Source of the DNA: Thermoplasmata archaeon | GTDB lineage: Archaea; Thermoplasmatota; Thermoplasmata; Thermoplasmatales; Thermoplasmataceae | NCBI GenBank assembly: GCA_021826795.1 | Contig: JAKAYM010000029.1 | Span: forward strand, 1-15,313 | Length of the DNA stretch: 15,313 bases | Reading direction: 5' to 3' | Shown: in pieces, positions 1-6,632 of the stretch | How positions within the stretch are numbered: the stretch's first letter is position 1 | Layout: every line of letters starts with the position of its first letter | The notes under the pieces: generated by a model | What the model was told of the DNA's origin: nothing | Databases searched by the model: none | Seen by the model: the letters and a program-made list of their open reading frames with translations, nothing else | Made by a program: the position numbers and the translations under genes

Positions 1-2
1 CA

Positions 3-56
3 AATTTTGATGCATATGTGGAAACCTATAAAAATGGAGATTTTGATGGTAAATAA
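3..56 (+). CDS. 3' end of an unidentified gene (partial)
   Basis: The third frame is open from the left edge and gives 17 residues before a TAA: NFDAYVETYKNGDFDGK. The polar, charged ending looks like a normal soluble-protein C-terminus, while the other two forward frames give a stop at once or a less natural peptide. It is too short to name a family. The next gene starts 40 bases later with its own possible TATA box, so co-transcription is uncertain. Confidence 0.4.
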   Translation, partial: NFDAYVETYKNGDFDGK

Positions 57-96
57 TATTTAAAAATATTTAATAATGCATTTATAATATAGTATT

Positions 97-387
97 ATGT
101 TTAAAGTATATAAACTGGCAAAAACTCAGAGGGAAATACTCGACAGTTTGCTTGCGGATGACATAGTAGGCCGCCAGACAGTATTGTATAAGGATGGTTC
201 CAATTACGGTTTTGATTCTTCCTATATTGTTATAATAGAAGGTTCAGAAAATATATTCAAGAATGTAGATTCAATTACAAATGGAAAACTGGAAGAGCTA
301 AAAAAATCAAAGGAAGAGGAGATATATAAGCAAATCAAGGATGAGGAGAACAATTCAAAGGATGGTCTCGGTTTTATTTTCGGATGA
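97..387 (+). CDS. small conserved-looking hypothetical protein, 96 aa
   Basis: I do not recognise this protein. It has no membrane segment and no cysteine. The first half is mixed beta/alpha in character with a repeated aromatic/hydrophobic pattern around SSYIVIIEG. Residues 62-88 are a highly charged Lys/Glu helix, and the protein ends in a hydrophobic GLGFIFG tail. The ATG at 97 lies about 22-31 bases after an AT-rich TATA-like stretch (66-75), which suits a leaderless transcript. Its stop overlaps the start of the UPF0200 kinase gene by 4 bases (ATGA), so the two are probably translated together. A link to nucleotide metabolism is only suggested by that coupling. Confidence 0.75.
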   Translation: MFKVYKLAKTQREILDSLLADDIVGRQTVLYKDGSNYGFDSSYIVIIEGSENIFKNVDSITNGKLEELKKSKEEEIYKQIKDEENNSKDGLGFIFG

Positions 388-956
388 ATATGCTAATAAT
401 AACAGGTATGCCAGGATCCGGCAAGGATGAATTCGTAAAGGTTGCCAAGGAACTTGGGTTCATAGATGCCCACATGGGAAATACTGTAAAGCAGAATGCA
501 TTGAAGCATCATATAGATATGGATGATAGGAGCATCGGGGCCTATGCCACAGAAGAGAGAAAAAAATATGGTATGGACATATGGGCAAAGAGAACTGCGG
601 AATTTATCTCAAACCCTGATATAACAATAGTAGATGGTCTGAGGAACGAAGAAGAGCTTGAATATTTCAAAAATAATTTCCAAAATATTTTTGTTATTGC
701 TGTTTTTGCAAACGAATCCGACAGGCTTGAAAGAATACTCAACAGGGATCGTGAAGATGATGGCCATGATTATTCCGGAATGCATCAAAGGGACACCAGG
801 GAGCTTTCATGGGGTATAGGCAAGGTGATATCATTAGCTGATTTCATGATTGTAAACGATTCAACCCTGGAAGAGTACCACAAGAATGTAAGATTATTGC
901 TTTCACATATAATGGAACGACATCCTGAAATAAATCCTGAAAAATCAGGCAGGTAA
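384..956 (+). CDS. UPF0200 family P-loop nucleotide kinase-like protein
   Basis: A 190-residue P-loop protein. The Walker A motif GMPGSGKD is at residues 8-15, followed by the helix and the TEERKKYGMDIWAKR segment that I associate with archaeal UPF0200, a family annotated as dephospho-CoA-kinase-like or adenylate-kinase-like. The cellular substrate is not established for the family as far as I know; archaeal dephospho-CoA kinase activity has been assigned to a different, GTP-dependent family, so a CoA role should not be assumed. The ATG at 384 overlaps the upstream stop; the ATG at 390 would also keep the P-loop. The last 12 bases overlap the convergent purQ gene. The protein is presumably cytosolic. 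Confidence 0.85.
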   Translation: MNMLIITGMPGSGKDEFVKVAKELGFIDAHMGNTVKQNALKHHIDMDDRSIGAYATEERKKYGMDIWAKRTAEFISNPDITIVDGLRNEEELEYFKNNFQNIFVIAVFANESDRLERILNRDREDDGHDYSGMHQRDTRELSWGIGKVISLADFMIVNDSTLEEYHKNVRLLLSHIMERHPEINPEKSGR

Positions 957-1727
957 TTTTCTGGTATAATTATAAAGAGAATCAAAAAATAATTTTCCAG
1001 TACCGTTTTCGTAAAAATTTCCATCATGCATCAGCTGATAGTTGTAATACACCCTTTCGGGATGTGGCATTAAACCTATTACATTTCCTGATTTGCTGGT
1101 TAATGCCGCTATATCCATTACTGAACCGTTCGGATTCCATGGATATGAGGAATCTGTACCGTCTTCATTTGTATACTGGAATAACATCTGGTCATTATCC
1201 AGTACACTGTCCAGTGTTTTTTCACTGTCGAAAATAACTTTTCCCTCCATATGGGCTACAGGAACCTGCATTATTTTACCTGAAAAATATTTGCTGAAAA
1301 TTTTATTTTTGGATGTATATTTTACATAGGTGTATCTGCATTCAAATCTGTTAGAGCTATTTACTGCAAGAACCATATTTCTGTTTTTCCTGCCATCCAC
1401 ATCCGGTAAGAGACCCAATTCACTTAAAACCTGGAATCCGTTGCATACACCAATTAAAACCTTTCCTGAATCTATAAATTTTTCCAGATCAGTCATGTGA
1501 GGCAAAAGCCTTGCTGCAAAAATAGATCCTGCCCTTATGTAATCTCCTGCAGAGAATCCACCCGGAATAAATAACAGGTCATAATCTTCAAATTTCTTTT
1601 TTCCTATCTGGGAGATATGTATATATTCAGAATTAAAACCGGATCTCTTCAGGGAATAGAAAGCCTCCTCCTCATTGTTGGTACCTTCCATTCTGAGGAT
1701 TCCGGCTTTTAACTCATTATTTGGCAC
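945..1727 (-). CDS. purQ: phosphoribosylformylglycinamidine synthase, glutaminase subunit PurQ
   Basis: PurQ hydrolyses glutamine and passes ammonia to PurL, which makes FGAM from FGAR in purine synthesis. The 260-residue protein is a class I glutamine amidotransferase. It has an oxyanion-loop PGGFSAGDY (55-63), the nucleophile elbow GVCNGFQ with Cys95, the PVAHMEGK segment (155-162), the PurQ-type YPWNPNGS (195-202) and the catalytic pair in PHPERV (His222, Glu224). These are complete, so it should be active. The start is GTG at 1727, inside the last codons of the L40e gene (11-base overlap), with an AGGAGAG ribosome-binding site just upstream. purS and purL are not in the window, so the complex must be assembled from genes elsewhere. 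Its 3' end overlaps the UPF0200 gene by 12 bases. Confidence 0.95.
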   Translation of the reverse strand: MPNNELKAGILRMEGTNNEEEAFYSLKRSGFNSEYIHISQIGKKKFEDYDLLFIPGGFSAGDYIRAGSIFAARLLPHMTDLEKFIDSGKVLIGVCNGFQVLSELGLLPDVDGRKNRNMVLAVNSSNRFECRYTYVKYTSKNKIFSKYFSGKIMQVPVAHMEGKVIFDSEKTLDSVLDNDQMLFQYTNEDGTDSSYPWNPNGSVMDIAALTSKSGNVIGLMPHPERVYYNYQLMHDGNFYENGTGKLFFDSLYNYTRKLPA

Positions 1728-1866
1728 TCTTTCTCTCCTTTGATTTAACTCTTAATCCAGTATATCCGCATTTTCTACATTTTGTTGCGTTAATCGAATT
1801 TCTGGCATAACATCTCATACATATTTTACGTGTTAGTCTTCTTTCTATTGCTTCTGCGAACGGCAT
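1717..1866 (-). CDS. rpl40e: 50S ribosomal protein L40e
   Basis: A 49-residue basic zinc-ribbon protein of the large ribosomal subunit, too short for most ORF lists. Translation begins [20 protein letters not shown], and the zinc ligands are Cys16, Cys19, Cys30 and Cys33 (CMRC and CRKC), followed by GYTGLR, the usual L40e signature and size. In eukaryotes the homologue is made as a ubiquitin fusion; here, as in other archaea, it is free-standing. It is the first gene of a two-gene unit with purQ, which starts inside its 3' end in another frame. Upstream on the minus strand an AT-rich TTTAAAG/AAAATATG stretch (about 1884-1903) could be the promoter. There is a weak AAGTGAT ribosome-binding-like sequence before the ATG. 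Confidence 0.93.
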   Translation of the reverse strand: MPFAEAIERRLTRKICMRCYARNSINATKCRKCGYTGLRVKSKERKSAK

Positions 1867-1953
1867 AAAATCACTTAGTCCTTATCTTTAAAGCATATTT
1901 TAACTTTGTTGTGTACTATTGTGTTCGTATATTATGAGATTTGGCTATCATTT

Positions 1954-2055
1954 TCAGTTTTTTATTGTTATTAAATTATTATCTATCTTTATTTCTACGG
2001 GGCCGGACCGCCACTCCGGCATCATGCGGATATATTCAAATGCAGGTAGTCTCAC
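1954..2055 (-). pseudogene. short ORF of 33 codons, possible gene remnant
   Basis: A minus-strand frame runs GTG (2055) to TGA (1954) and encodes a peptide starting VRLPAFEYIRMMPEWRSGPV and ending in DNNLITIKN. The composition (Trp, Pro, Arg, alternating hydrophobics) is protein-like, and the frame stays open upstream to a TGA about 27 bases before the GTG. No ribosome-binding site is clear. It could be the tail of a decayed gene, a real micro-protein, or a chance frame over a structured RNA, because the same bases carry the GC-rich hairpin at 2002-2020. I do not recognise the family. Confidence 0.25.
2002..2020. repeat. GC-rich hairpin in AT-rich intergenic DNA
   Basis: GCCGGA (2002-2007) and TCCGGC (2015-2020) form a perfect 6-bp all-but-one GC stem around a 7-base loop. 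The surrounding 1999-2029 stretch is strikingly GC-rich compared with its flanks. There is no U-tract directly after it on either strand, so it is not an ordinary intrinsic terminator. Confidence 0.5.
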
Positions 2056-2408
2056 TTCTCTTATCCTATTGATAAATACAGCTCAAGGAATAATTTATTC
2101 AATAATTTGTTTAAGTTAAGCAGAATCGGAACATACTAATCGAGTCCTTTCTTTATCATCCATTATTTATTATTTTGCAGCTGTATTATATGTGTCATCT
2201 AGTATGTTTAGAAACCAGTATACTGGCATTAATAGGAATTTTTTCGTATATCTATGGCTTTATGGAGCTTTTTTTAACCATCAAGAGCTGTTCTTCTGAC
2301 CAATGAAAGACACATATATATTTAAGACAATATATGTAAAATCGAATGAACGTGAGGTAAATAACAGAAAAAAATTAATATTGACGTAAAATTAAGAAAA
2401 CATATAAT

Positions 2409-2433
2409 AAAAATATAAGAAAAATTAAAAAAA
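2409..2433 (-). terminator. T-rich terminator after the FBP aldolase/phosphatase gene
   Basis: Immediately after the TGA at 2434 the minus strand reads T7, then AATTTT and further T runs. Archaeal RNA polymerase commonly terminates at such oligo-T stretches without a hairpin. Confidence 0.5.
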
Positions 2434-3579
2434 TCAACTTTCTATTTTCATTTCTGATTGTGCCCCTTTGTCCTCTATGGTCTGGAACTTGGGAGCAAGT
2501 TTTTCGAGTATTCTTGGAAGTGCGGTGTATTCCATATCCTCATCTGGAAGCCTGTGTGGTTCAAATACGCCCATTCTTCTCATATAATTGGCCATATTCA
2601 ATGCCTCCGTTCTTGCATAGTCGAAAGCCACATCGTTGAACATATCAACCGGGCCCGCAAGCTTTCCATCCTTCATGGTGAACCCAAGTGCAACAACCCT
2701 CGGTGGTCCATCGAATCTGGTCATCTGTGCATTATTAAGTCCAACTGGCATCATGGGGCCATTGAACGATCCTCTCATCCATCCTGATACAAGATACGAA
2801 TTGGCAAAAGGCTCAAGGGCCTCTCCTGATGCAGGCAATCCTGACTGTATTCTCACTATACCTGCCGGATCATCTTTGCCTACGTATTCCCCTGCTATGA
2901 ATGAAAGTTTATCCGTTGTTATAACTGCAACATTTTCATCGGGGAGTTTTGTATGGCTATCCCTTGTAAAAACTCTCTTTATGACATATTTGCTCTTTGA
3001 CCCTATGAATGCAAGTAGGTCATATGTATCCTCAGGAAGAGATAGATATATCTTTTTCCCGTTGTATATATCCCATACTTCGAACTTGAATCCCATATGC
3101 ATATTCGGGTCTATTACCAGACCTGGCGTATTGAATGGATCGCCAAACATTTTGTATATTGGATAGTTGAATGCCCCGGGCTCAGTTTTATCCATCATAT
3201 AAATTATGAACGGTTCAGCCTTTCTCGGTGTAATTTCCAGCTCGGCAACACCAGGTCCCATCCCCTTAATGTTACCGGAAAATGCATCCTTCAACAAATC
3301 CTGGCCTGCTCCGTAAAGACCGACCTTTTTTGCAACTTCAGTTCCTGCCTTGAATGCATTCCATGCAAGACCGTGAATTTCTTCGTTATCTGCACCCCTA
3401 GTATGTACCATGGTAATTTGTATATCATCCCCTATATGGGATATATGGAAATCTGAAATTAAACCCTCAGAATGATTTTTGACATAACTCTTTACGGTGT
3501 CAACCACTGGTTGATATACAACTGTATGCCCAGGCAGGCTACCTATATCTGCCTTAATATGTGAAATTGTTGTTTTCAT
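2434..3579 (-). CDS. fbp: fructose-1,6-bisphosphate aldolase/phosphatase (class V FBPase)
   Basis: The bifunctional archaeal gluconeogenic enzyme condenses dihydroxyacetone phosphate with glyceraldehyde 3-phosphate and then dephosphorylates the product to fructose 6-phosphate. The 381 residues match the usual family length. It opens with the typical KADIGSLPGH (Asp11, His18 as metal/substrate ligands) and has the Asp51-Asp52 pair, Gln93 and Asp130. The lysine that forms the Schiff base is Lys235 in YVGKDDPAG, with Tyr232 and Asp236-Asp237, and the C-terminal catalytic tyrosine is Tyr351. The equivalence to the Thermoproteus residues (Tyr229, Lys232, Tyr348) is by my own alignment. All key residues are kept, so both activities are expected. 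It is a single-gene unit with its own TATA box and probably a leaderless transcript. Confidence 0.97.
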   Translation of the reverse strand: MKTTISHIKADIGSLPGHTVVYQPVVDTVKSYVKNHSEGLISDFHISHIGDDIQITMVHTRGADNEEIHGLAWNAFKAGTEVAKKVGLYGAGQDLLKDAFSGNIKGMGPGVAELEITPRKAEPFIIYMMDKTEPGAFNYPIYKMFGDPFNTPGLVIDPNMHMGFKFEVWDIYNGKKIYLSLPEDTYDLLAFIGSKSKYVIKRVFTRDSHTKLPDENVAVITTDKLSFIAGEYVGKDDPAGIVRIQSGLPASGEALEPFANSYLVSGWMRGSFNGPMMPVGLNNAQMTRFDGPPRVVALGFTMKDGKLAGPVDMFNDVAFDYARTEALNMANYMRRMGVFEPHRLPDEDMEYTALPRILEKLAPKFQTIEDKGAQSEMKIES

Positions 3580-3602
3580 GAATTATCTATATTCTTTATG
3601 AC

Positions 3603-3610
3603 TATTAAAT
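3603..3610 (-). promoter_or_regulatory. TATA box of the FBP aldolase/phosphatase gene
   Basis: The minus strand reads ATTTAATA 24-31 bases before the ATG at 3579. That spacing puts transcription start at or next to the ATG, and no ribosome-binding site is seen, so the mRNA is probably leaderless. Confidence 0.55.
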
Positions 3611-3722
3611 TTTATGTAATAATTCACAGAAATTCTCGCATAAGTACAATAAGAAGCATATTTTGTGCATTATATAAAAATATATTCAGGAAAACGAAAT
3701 TAATAATACAAATATTTATATA

Positions 3723-4712
3723 TTATAGCTCTTTTACATGATTAACGGTAAGTGCCACTGCTGCCTCTTTTATTATTCTGGCTCCTATTCCATGTATAAA
3801 TGTATTTCCAACGGTTCCGAAATAATTTTTGCCCACACGTATTATATTTGCAAAATTATTGGGTTTAAATTTGCTTTTAAAACCCATGGCATTTTCCATG
3901 GCTGTTATACCAGAGGATCTGGCAATTATGGCAGACATGGGAATGAAGCCTCCGTTTTCAATGGCCATTATGTCACCGGCGGCGTAAACATCAGGATAAT
4001 CTACGGACTGGAGGTATGAATTAACAACCATCCTGGAGTTTTTTGTAGTTATATCCTGAATGGTATCTGGAAGGTTTCCGGTAAAACCACCGGCGAACAC
4101 TGTAAGATCTGATTTATAATTTTTTCCACCGGTAACTACCATGTCCTTTCTTACCTCAATAACGGGGCTTTCCAGTTCTATACTGACTCCTGAACTGGAT
4201 AATAACTTCGAGGCCGTTTCTGAAAACTTCCCGGGCAATCCTGCAAGGATCTGTGTTCCGGCTTCTAATATTGTAACCCTATTACTACCAATGGCACCAG
4301 CAAGCTCAACTCCAAGATATCCGCCTCCTATGATTATAATATGTTTTTTATTTGCTATTTTATTTCTTAGTTCCAGTGCATCGTGATACCCTGAAAATCC
4401 ACTTATATACTTTGATCCCTTGATAAAGCTATAGTCCTGCGAATGCCCGAGGGCAATTATAACCTTATCATACATAATGTCCCTGTTATGAAGATGTAGT
4501 GTTTTATTTTCAAAATCTATGCTTTTTACACTTCCCGTATAATCAAGTGGCCTTGGTATGAGAGGATAATCTGGATTCTGCCCGGATATAACATCAATAA
4601 TTCTCGGTGCCATGGTCAGATACGGATTTTCGTCAACCAGTGTGCCCTGCCTATTTCTCAACTTCGCAGAGATTCCGGCGATACCACCACCTAGAATAAT
4701 TATCCTTTCCAT
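3723..4712 (-). CDS. FAD-dependent pyridine nucleotide oxidoreductase, NDH-2-like
   Basis: A 329-residue two-dinucleotide-binding flavoprotein. FAD site: GGGIAG (8-13) and the C-terminal YAAGDI (243-248) that contacts the flavin. NAD(P) site: GGGYLGVE (129-136) ending at Glu150, which favours NAD over NADP. The ENPYLTMAPRI segment (28-38) and the ATG/ALGH loop near 87-90 resemble type II NADH dehydrogenases and sulfide:quinone oxidoreductases. It contains no cysteine at all, so it is neither a disulfide reductase nor a classical SQR. It is shorter than typical NDH-2 (about 400 or more) and lacks a clear C-terminal amphipathic membrane anchor, though the last 25 residues are partly hydrophobic. 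The electron acceptor is unknown. It has its own promoter and stands alone between the FBP gene and a divergent gene. Confidence 0.85.
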   Translation of the reverse strand: MERIIILGGGIAGISAKLRNRQGTLVDENPYLTMAPRIIDVISGQNPDYPLIPRPLDYTGSVKSIDFENKTLHLHNRDIMYDKVIIALGHSQDYSFIKGSKYISGFSGYHDALELRNKIANKKHIIIIGGGYLGVELAGAIGSNRVTILEAGTQILAGLPGKFSETASKLLSSSGVSIELESPVIEVRKDMVVTGGKNYKSDLTVFAGGFTGNLPDTIQDITTKNSRMVVNSYLQSVDYPDVYAAGDIMAIENGGFIPMSAIIARSSGITAMENAMGFKSKFKPNNFANIIRVGKNYFGTVGNTFIHGIGARIIKEAAVALTVNHVKEL

Positions 4713-4738
4713 TTAGTTCCATGGGTAATATTTTGTCC

Positions 4739-4747
4739 TTTTATTAA
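4739..4747 (-). promoter_or_regulatory. TATA box of the NDH-2-like gene
   Basis: The minus strand reads TTAATAAAA 27-35 bases before the ATG at 4712. It shares the 111-bp divergent spacer with the promoter of the gene at 4824. Confidence 0.45.
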
Positions 4748-4794
4748 TTTTCCCAGAAGAACTTTAAGAATTATACTTGAAGTAATCAATGAAT

Positions 4795-4803
4795 TATTAA
4801 ATA
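4795..4803 (+). promoter_or_regulatory. TATA box of the 354-aa unknown gene
   Basis: TATTAAATA lies 21-29 bases before the ATG at 4824, consistent with a leaderless or nearly leaderless transcript. A weak AGGTAAT just before the ATG could also serve as a ribosome-binding site. Confidence 0.5.
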
Positions 4804-4823
4804 TAATGAAATGATAGGTAATA

Positions 4824-5888
4824 ATGAACGAGAACGACCTGAACGAGCTGAAAAATATTTTTTCGTATCTGGTGGACTCGTTTTCATATGAAGTAGAAAG
4901 AGATACCAAATCCACACATATCGAGGAAATCACACAAATGCTTGAAAATGATAAAAAATCCATAGAACTGATGAAAGGCAAAATCAAGGAAGAAATGGAT
5001 CACTTTGTTACAAACTATGAAGATTTTAGGATCTATGAAGATCATATAATGGAATCCATTAACACATATACAGATCAATTCTTTACAAGGAATTCACATC
5101 AGGCACTCTCGGAGATTGCAGATCTGAAATTAGGGATGGAAAAGGATGTGGAAAACGGTACACGAATAATGGAGGCATTCCTTTCTCTCAACCCATTTAC
5201 AATTTTAAATTCAGAAATAAAAATTACTATAGATGAAAACAATTCTGAAATCCGTGAATCTATAAATTCCAGTTACGGTCTCTCATATGTTTTCCTCTTA
5301 AATCAGATGGAAAGCCAGTTTATGGCCAATCCATTTTTCGCATCACTCTATAACGGGATAAGAATTCCTGTATCAGTTATTGGAGATGATGTGACATATG
5401 AGAGTCTTGACGGATACCATATGGTATCCGGTTACATTAAGGGCAATAAATTTGAGTGCAGATTTATCAGGTCCAGAGAACAGAAATCCTTTTATTTTGT
5501 ATTCGAGAAAGGTGCTTCAGTTATGGATATACAGTTCGAAAATCCTGAAATTACAGTTAAAATAACAGAAAGCCCGGAATTAGTGAAGCATCTTGATTTA
5601 AAAATACTCATAGATGCCCTAGAAAAACTTTTTAATGAAATTATGGAACTTGAAAAGAAAAAAAAGAAGCTTGTATCACTTAAAATGGACAATGCTGAAC
5701 TGTTAAATACCATGGACTTTGAAAAAATATTTTATAGAATAATAGAATCAGATTCTATAAAATCCCTGGTGCAGGCCCTGCCAGAAATAAGTGAAAACCC
5801 AGATGAACTTTCGAAAGAATTTATTACCCAGAGAATACATACGATTGGAAGGGATCAGGATTATATTATATCAACTCTTTTCGGATGA
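4824..5888 (+). CDS. hypothetical acidic coiled-coil protein, 354 aa
   Basis: I do not recognise this family. Residues 1-115 are rich in Glu/Lys/Asp with heptad-like spacing and probably form a long helical or coiled-coil domain. Residues about 120-255 look globular and beta-rich, with alternating hydrophobics (around FECRFIRSREQKSFYFVFEKG). Residues about 258-300 are a second Lys/Glu-rich helix containing EKKKKKLVS, and the tail is helical, ending ISTLFG. There is no signal peptide, membrane span, P-loop or cysteine cluster, so a cytosolic structural or scaffolding role is possible but unproven. It is transcribed alone, divergently from the NDH-2-like gene, and its last 18 bases overlap convergently with cbiF. 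Confidence 0.85.
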   Translation: MNENDLNELKNIFSYLVDSFSYEVERDTKSTHIEEITQMLENDKKSIELMKGKIKEEMDHFVTNYEDFRIYEDHIMESINTYTDQFFTRNSHQALSEIADLKLGMEKDVENGTRIMEAFLSLNPFTILNSEIKITIDENNSEIRESINSSYGLSYVFLLNQMESQFMANPFFASLYNGIRIPVSVIGDDVTYESLDGYHMVSGYIKGNKFECRFIRSREQKSFYFVFEKGASVMDIQFENPEITVKITESPELVKHLDLKILIDALEKLFNEIMELEKKKKKLVSLKMDNAELLNTMDFEKIFYRIIESDSIKSLVQALPEISENPDELSKEFITQRIHTIGRDQDYIISTLFG

Positions 5889-6632
5889 TTTTCTGAAAAG
5901 ATGTGTAAAATCAGGATTATAAAGGTAAGATTTTTTATCAGAATAATATGAAATGTTGCCGCCCACCAGTATCAACGCCTGTCTGTTTATCTTATTTTCA
6001 AACATGGCATGTTCCAGATTTCCAACAGTTGACATTATCATTTTTTCATCTGGCCATGACACCCTGTACGCTATAACTGCACGGTCTTCAGGAGAATATC
6101 CGGCACCGATCAATTTGGTACTCACTTTTTTGGCATTGGAAGCGCTGAGAAATATTGCCAGTGATGTTTTATGCGCGGCCAGCAATTCCAAATCCTCTTT
6201 TTCGAAATGTTCTGTTCTTCTCGGCACCCGTGTGAGTATAACAGACTGCGTTGTACCCGGCGCTGTCAACTCCATACCCAGGCTTGCGGCAGCAGCAAAC
6301 ACAGAACTGATTCCGGGAATTATTTCAAATTTCATGCCATTTTCCCTGAAAAATTGCATTTCATCATTTATTGCACCGTATATGGATGGGTCGCCGCTGT
6401 GAAGCCTTACAATTTCCTTTTCCTGGTCATAATACTTCTTAACTGCTTCATTAATTTCATCGATGTTCATGGTTGATGTTTTTATTATAGTGTTTGCCCT
6501 GCTATCCGAAAAAACTTCAGGGTTTACCAGCGAATCGGCATAAATTATAACATCTGCCGAATCTATAGTTCTTTTTGCCTTTACAGTAAGAAGTTCAGGG
6601 TCACCGGGGCCAGCTCCTATTATATGTATCGT
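5871..6632 (-). CDS. cbiF: precorrin-4/cobalt-precorrin-4 C11-methyltransferase CbiF, apparent ACG start
   Basis: This SAM-dependent enzyme methylates C11 of the corrin ring. From ACG at 6632 the product is 253 residues, the usual CbiF length. It shows the class III methyltransferase motifs IIGAGPGDPELLT (4-16), YADSLVNPE (31-39), VRLHSGDPSIYGA (75-87) and EIIPGISS (103-110). An ATG exists only at 6470, but starting there would delete the first 54 residues including the GAGPGDPE loop that binds SAM, so I reject it. The frame is open back to a TGA at 6666-6668 with no ATG, GTG or TTG. ACG at 6630-6632 follows GGTGAT (6636-6641) at a normal distance. It is the last gene of the operon, its start inside the end of cbiL, and overlaps the gene at 4824-5888 by 18 bases. 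Confidence 0.85.
   Translation of the reverse strand, partial: TIHIIGAGPGDPELLTVKAKRTIDSADVIIYADSLVNPEVFSDSRANTIIKTSTMNIDEINEAVKKYYDQEKEIVRLHSGDPSIYGAINDEMQFFRENGMKFEIIPGISSVFAAAASLGMELTAPGTTQSVILTRVPRRTEHFEKEDLELLAAHKTSLAIFLSASNAKKVSTKLIGAGYSPEDRAVIAYRVSWPDEKMIMSTVGNLEHAMFENKINRQALILVGGNISYYSDKKSYLYNPDFTHLFRKSSEKS

Larger units (their letters stand above)
1867..2433. other. 567-bp stretch with no recognisable intact gene
   Basis: This gap separates the L40e promoter from the 3' end of the FBP aldolase/phosphatase gene. It holds a minus-strand 33-codon frame with a GC-rich hairpin (1954-2055) and a plus-strand 63-codon open frame (2115-2306) that encodes a hydrophobic peptide but has no convincing start. 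A perfect 12-bp palindrome, CCAGTATACTGG, is at 2215-2226. A 9-bp inverted repeat, AACATACTA/TAGTATGTT, is at 2130-2138 and 2200-2208. A promoter-like segment with a short leader but no gene behind it lies at 2312-2358. Many stops interrupt the minus strand. A decayed gene or element, or an RNA gene, is possible; I see no terminal repeats or transposase motif that would prove it. Confidence 0.55.

Noticed and set aside
1919..2119. 66-residue plus-strand ORF MCSYIMRFGY...
   Set aside because: It has no ribosome-binding site or recognisable domain and is complementary to the minus-strand frame and the GC hairpin. It is likely a chance frame.
2130..2208. AACATACTA/TAGTATGTT as terminal inverted repeats of an insertion sequence
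   Set aside because: The repeats are only 9 bp and 61 bp apart, with no transposase between them and no flanking target duplication seen.
2636..3166. Long plus-strand ORFs inside the FBP aldolase/phosphatase gene, and similar long frames opposite other genes
   Set aside because: They are antisense shadows of confidently identified genes; their codon content follows from the real gene.
6470..6470. ATG at 6470 as the start of CbiF
   Set aside because: It would drop 54 conserved residues, including the GAGPGDPE SAM loop, which are plainly encoded upstream in the same frame.
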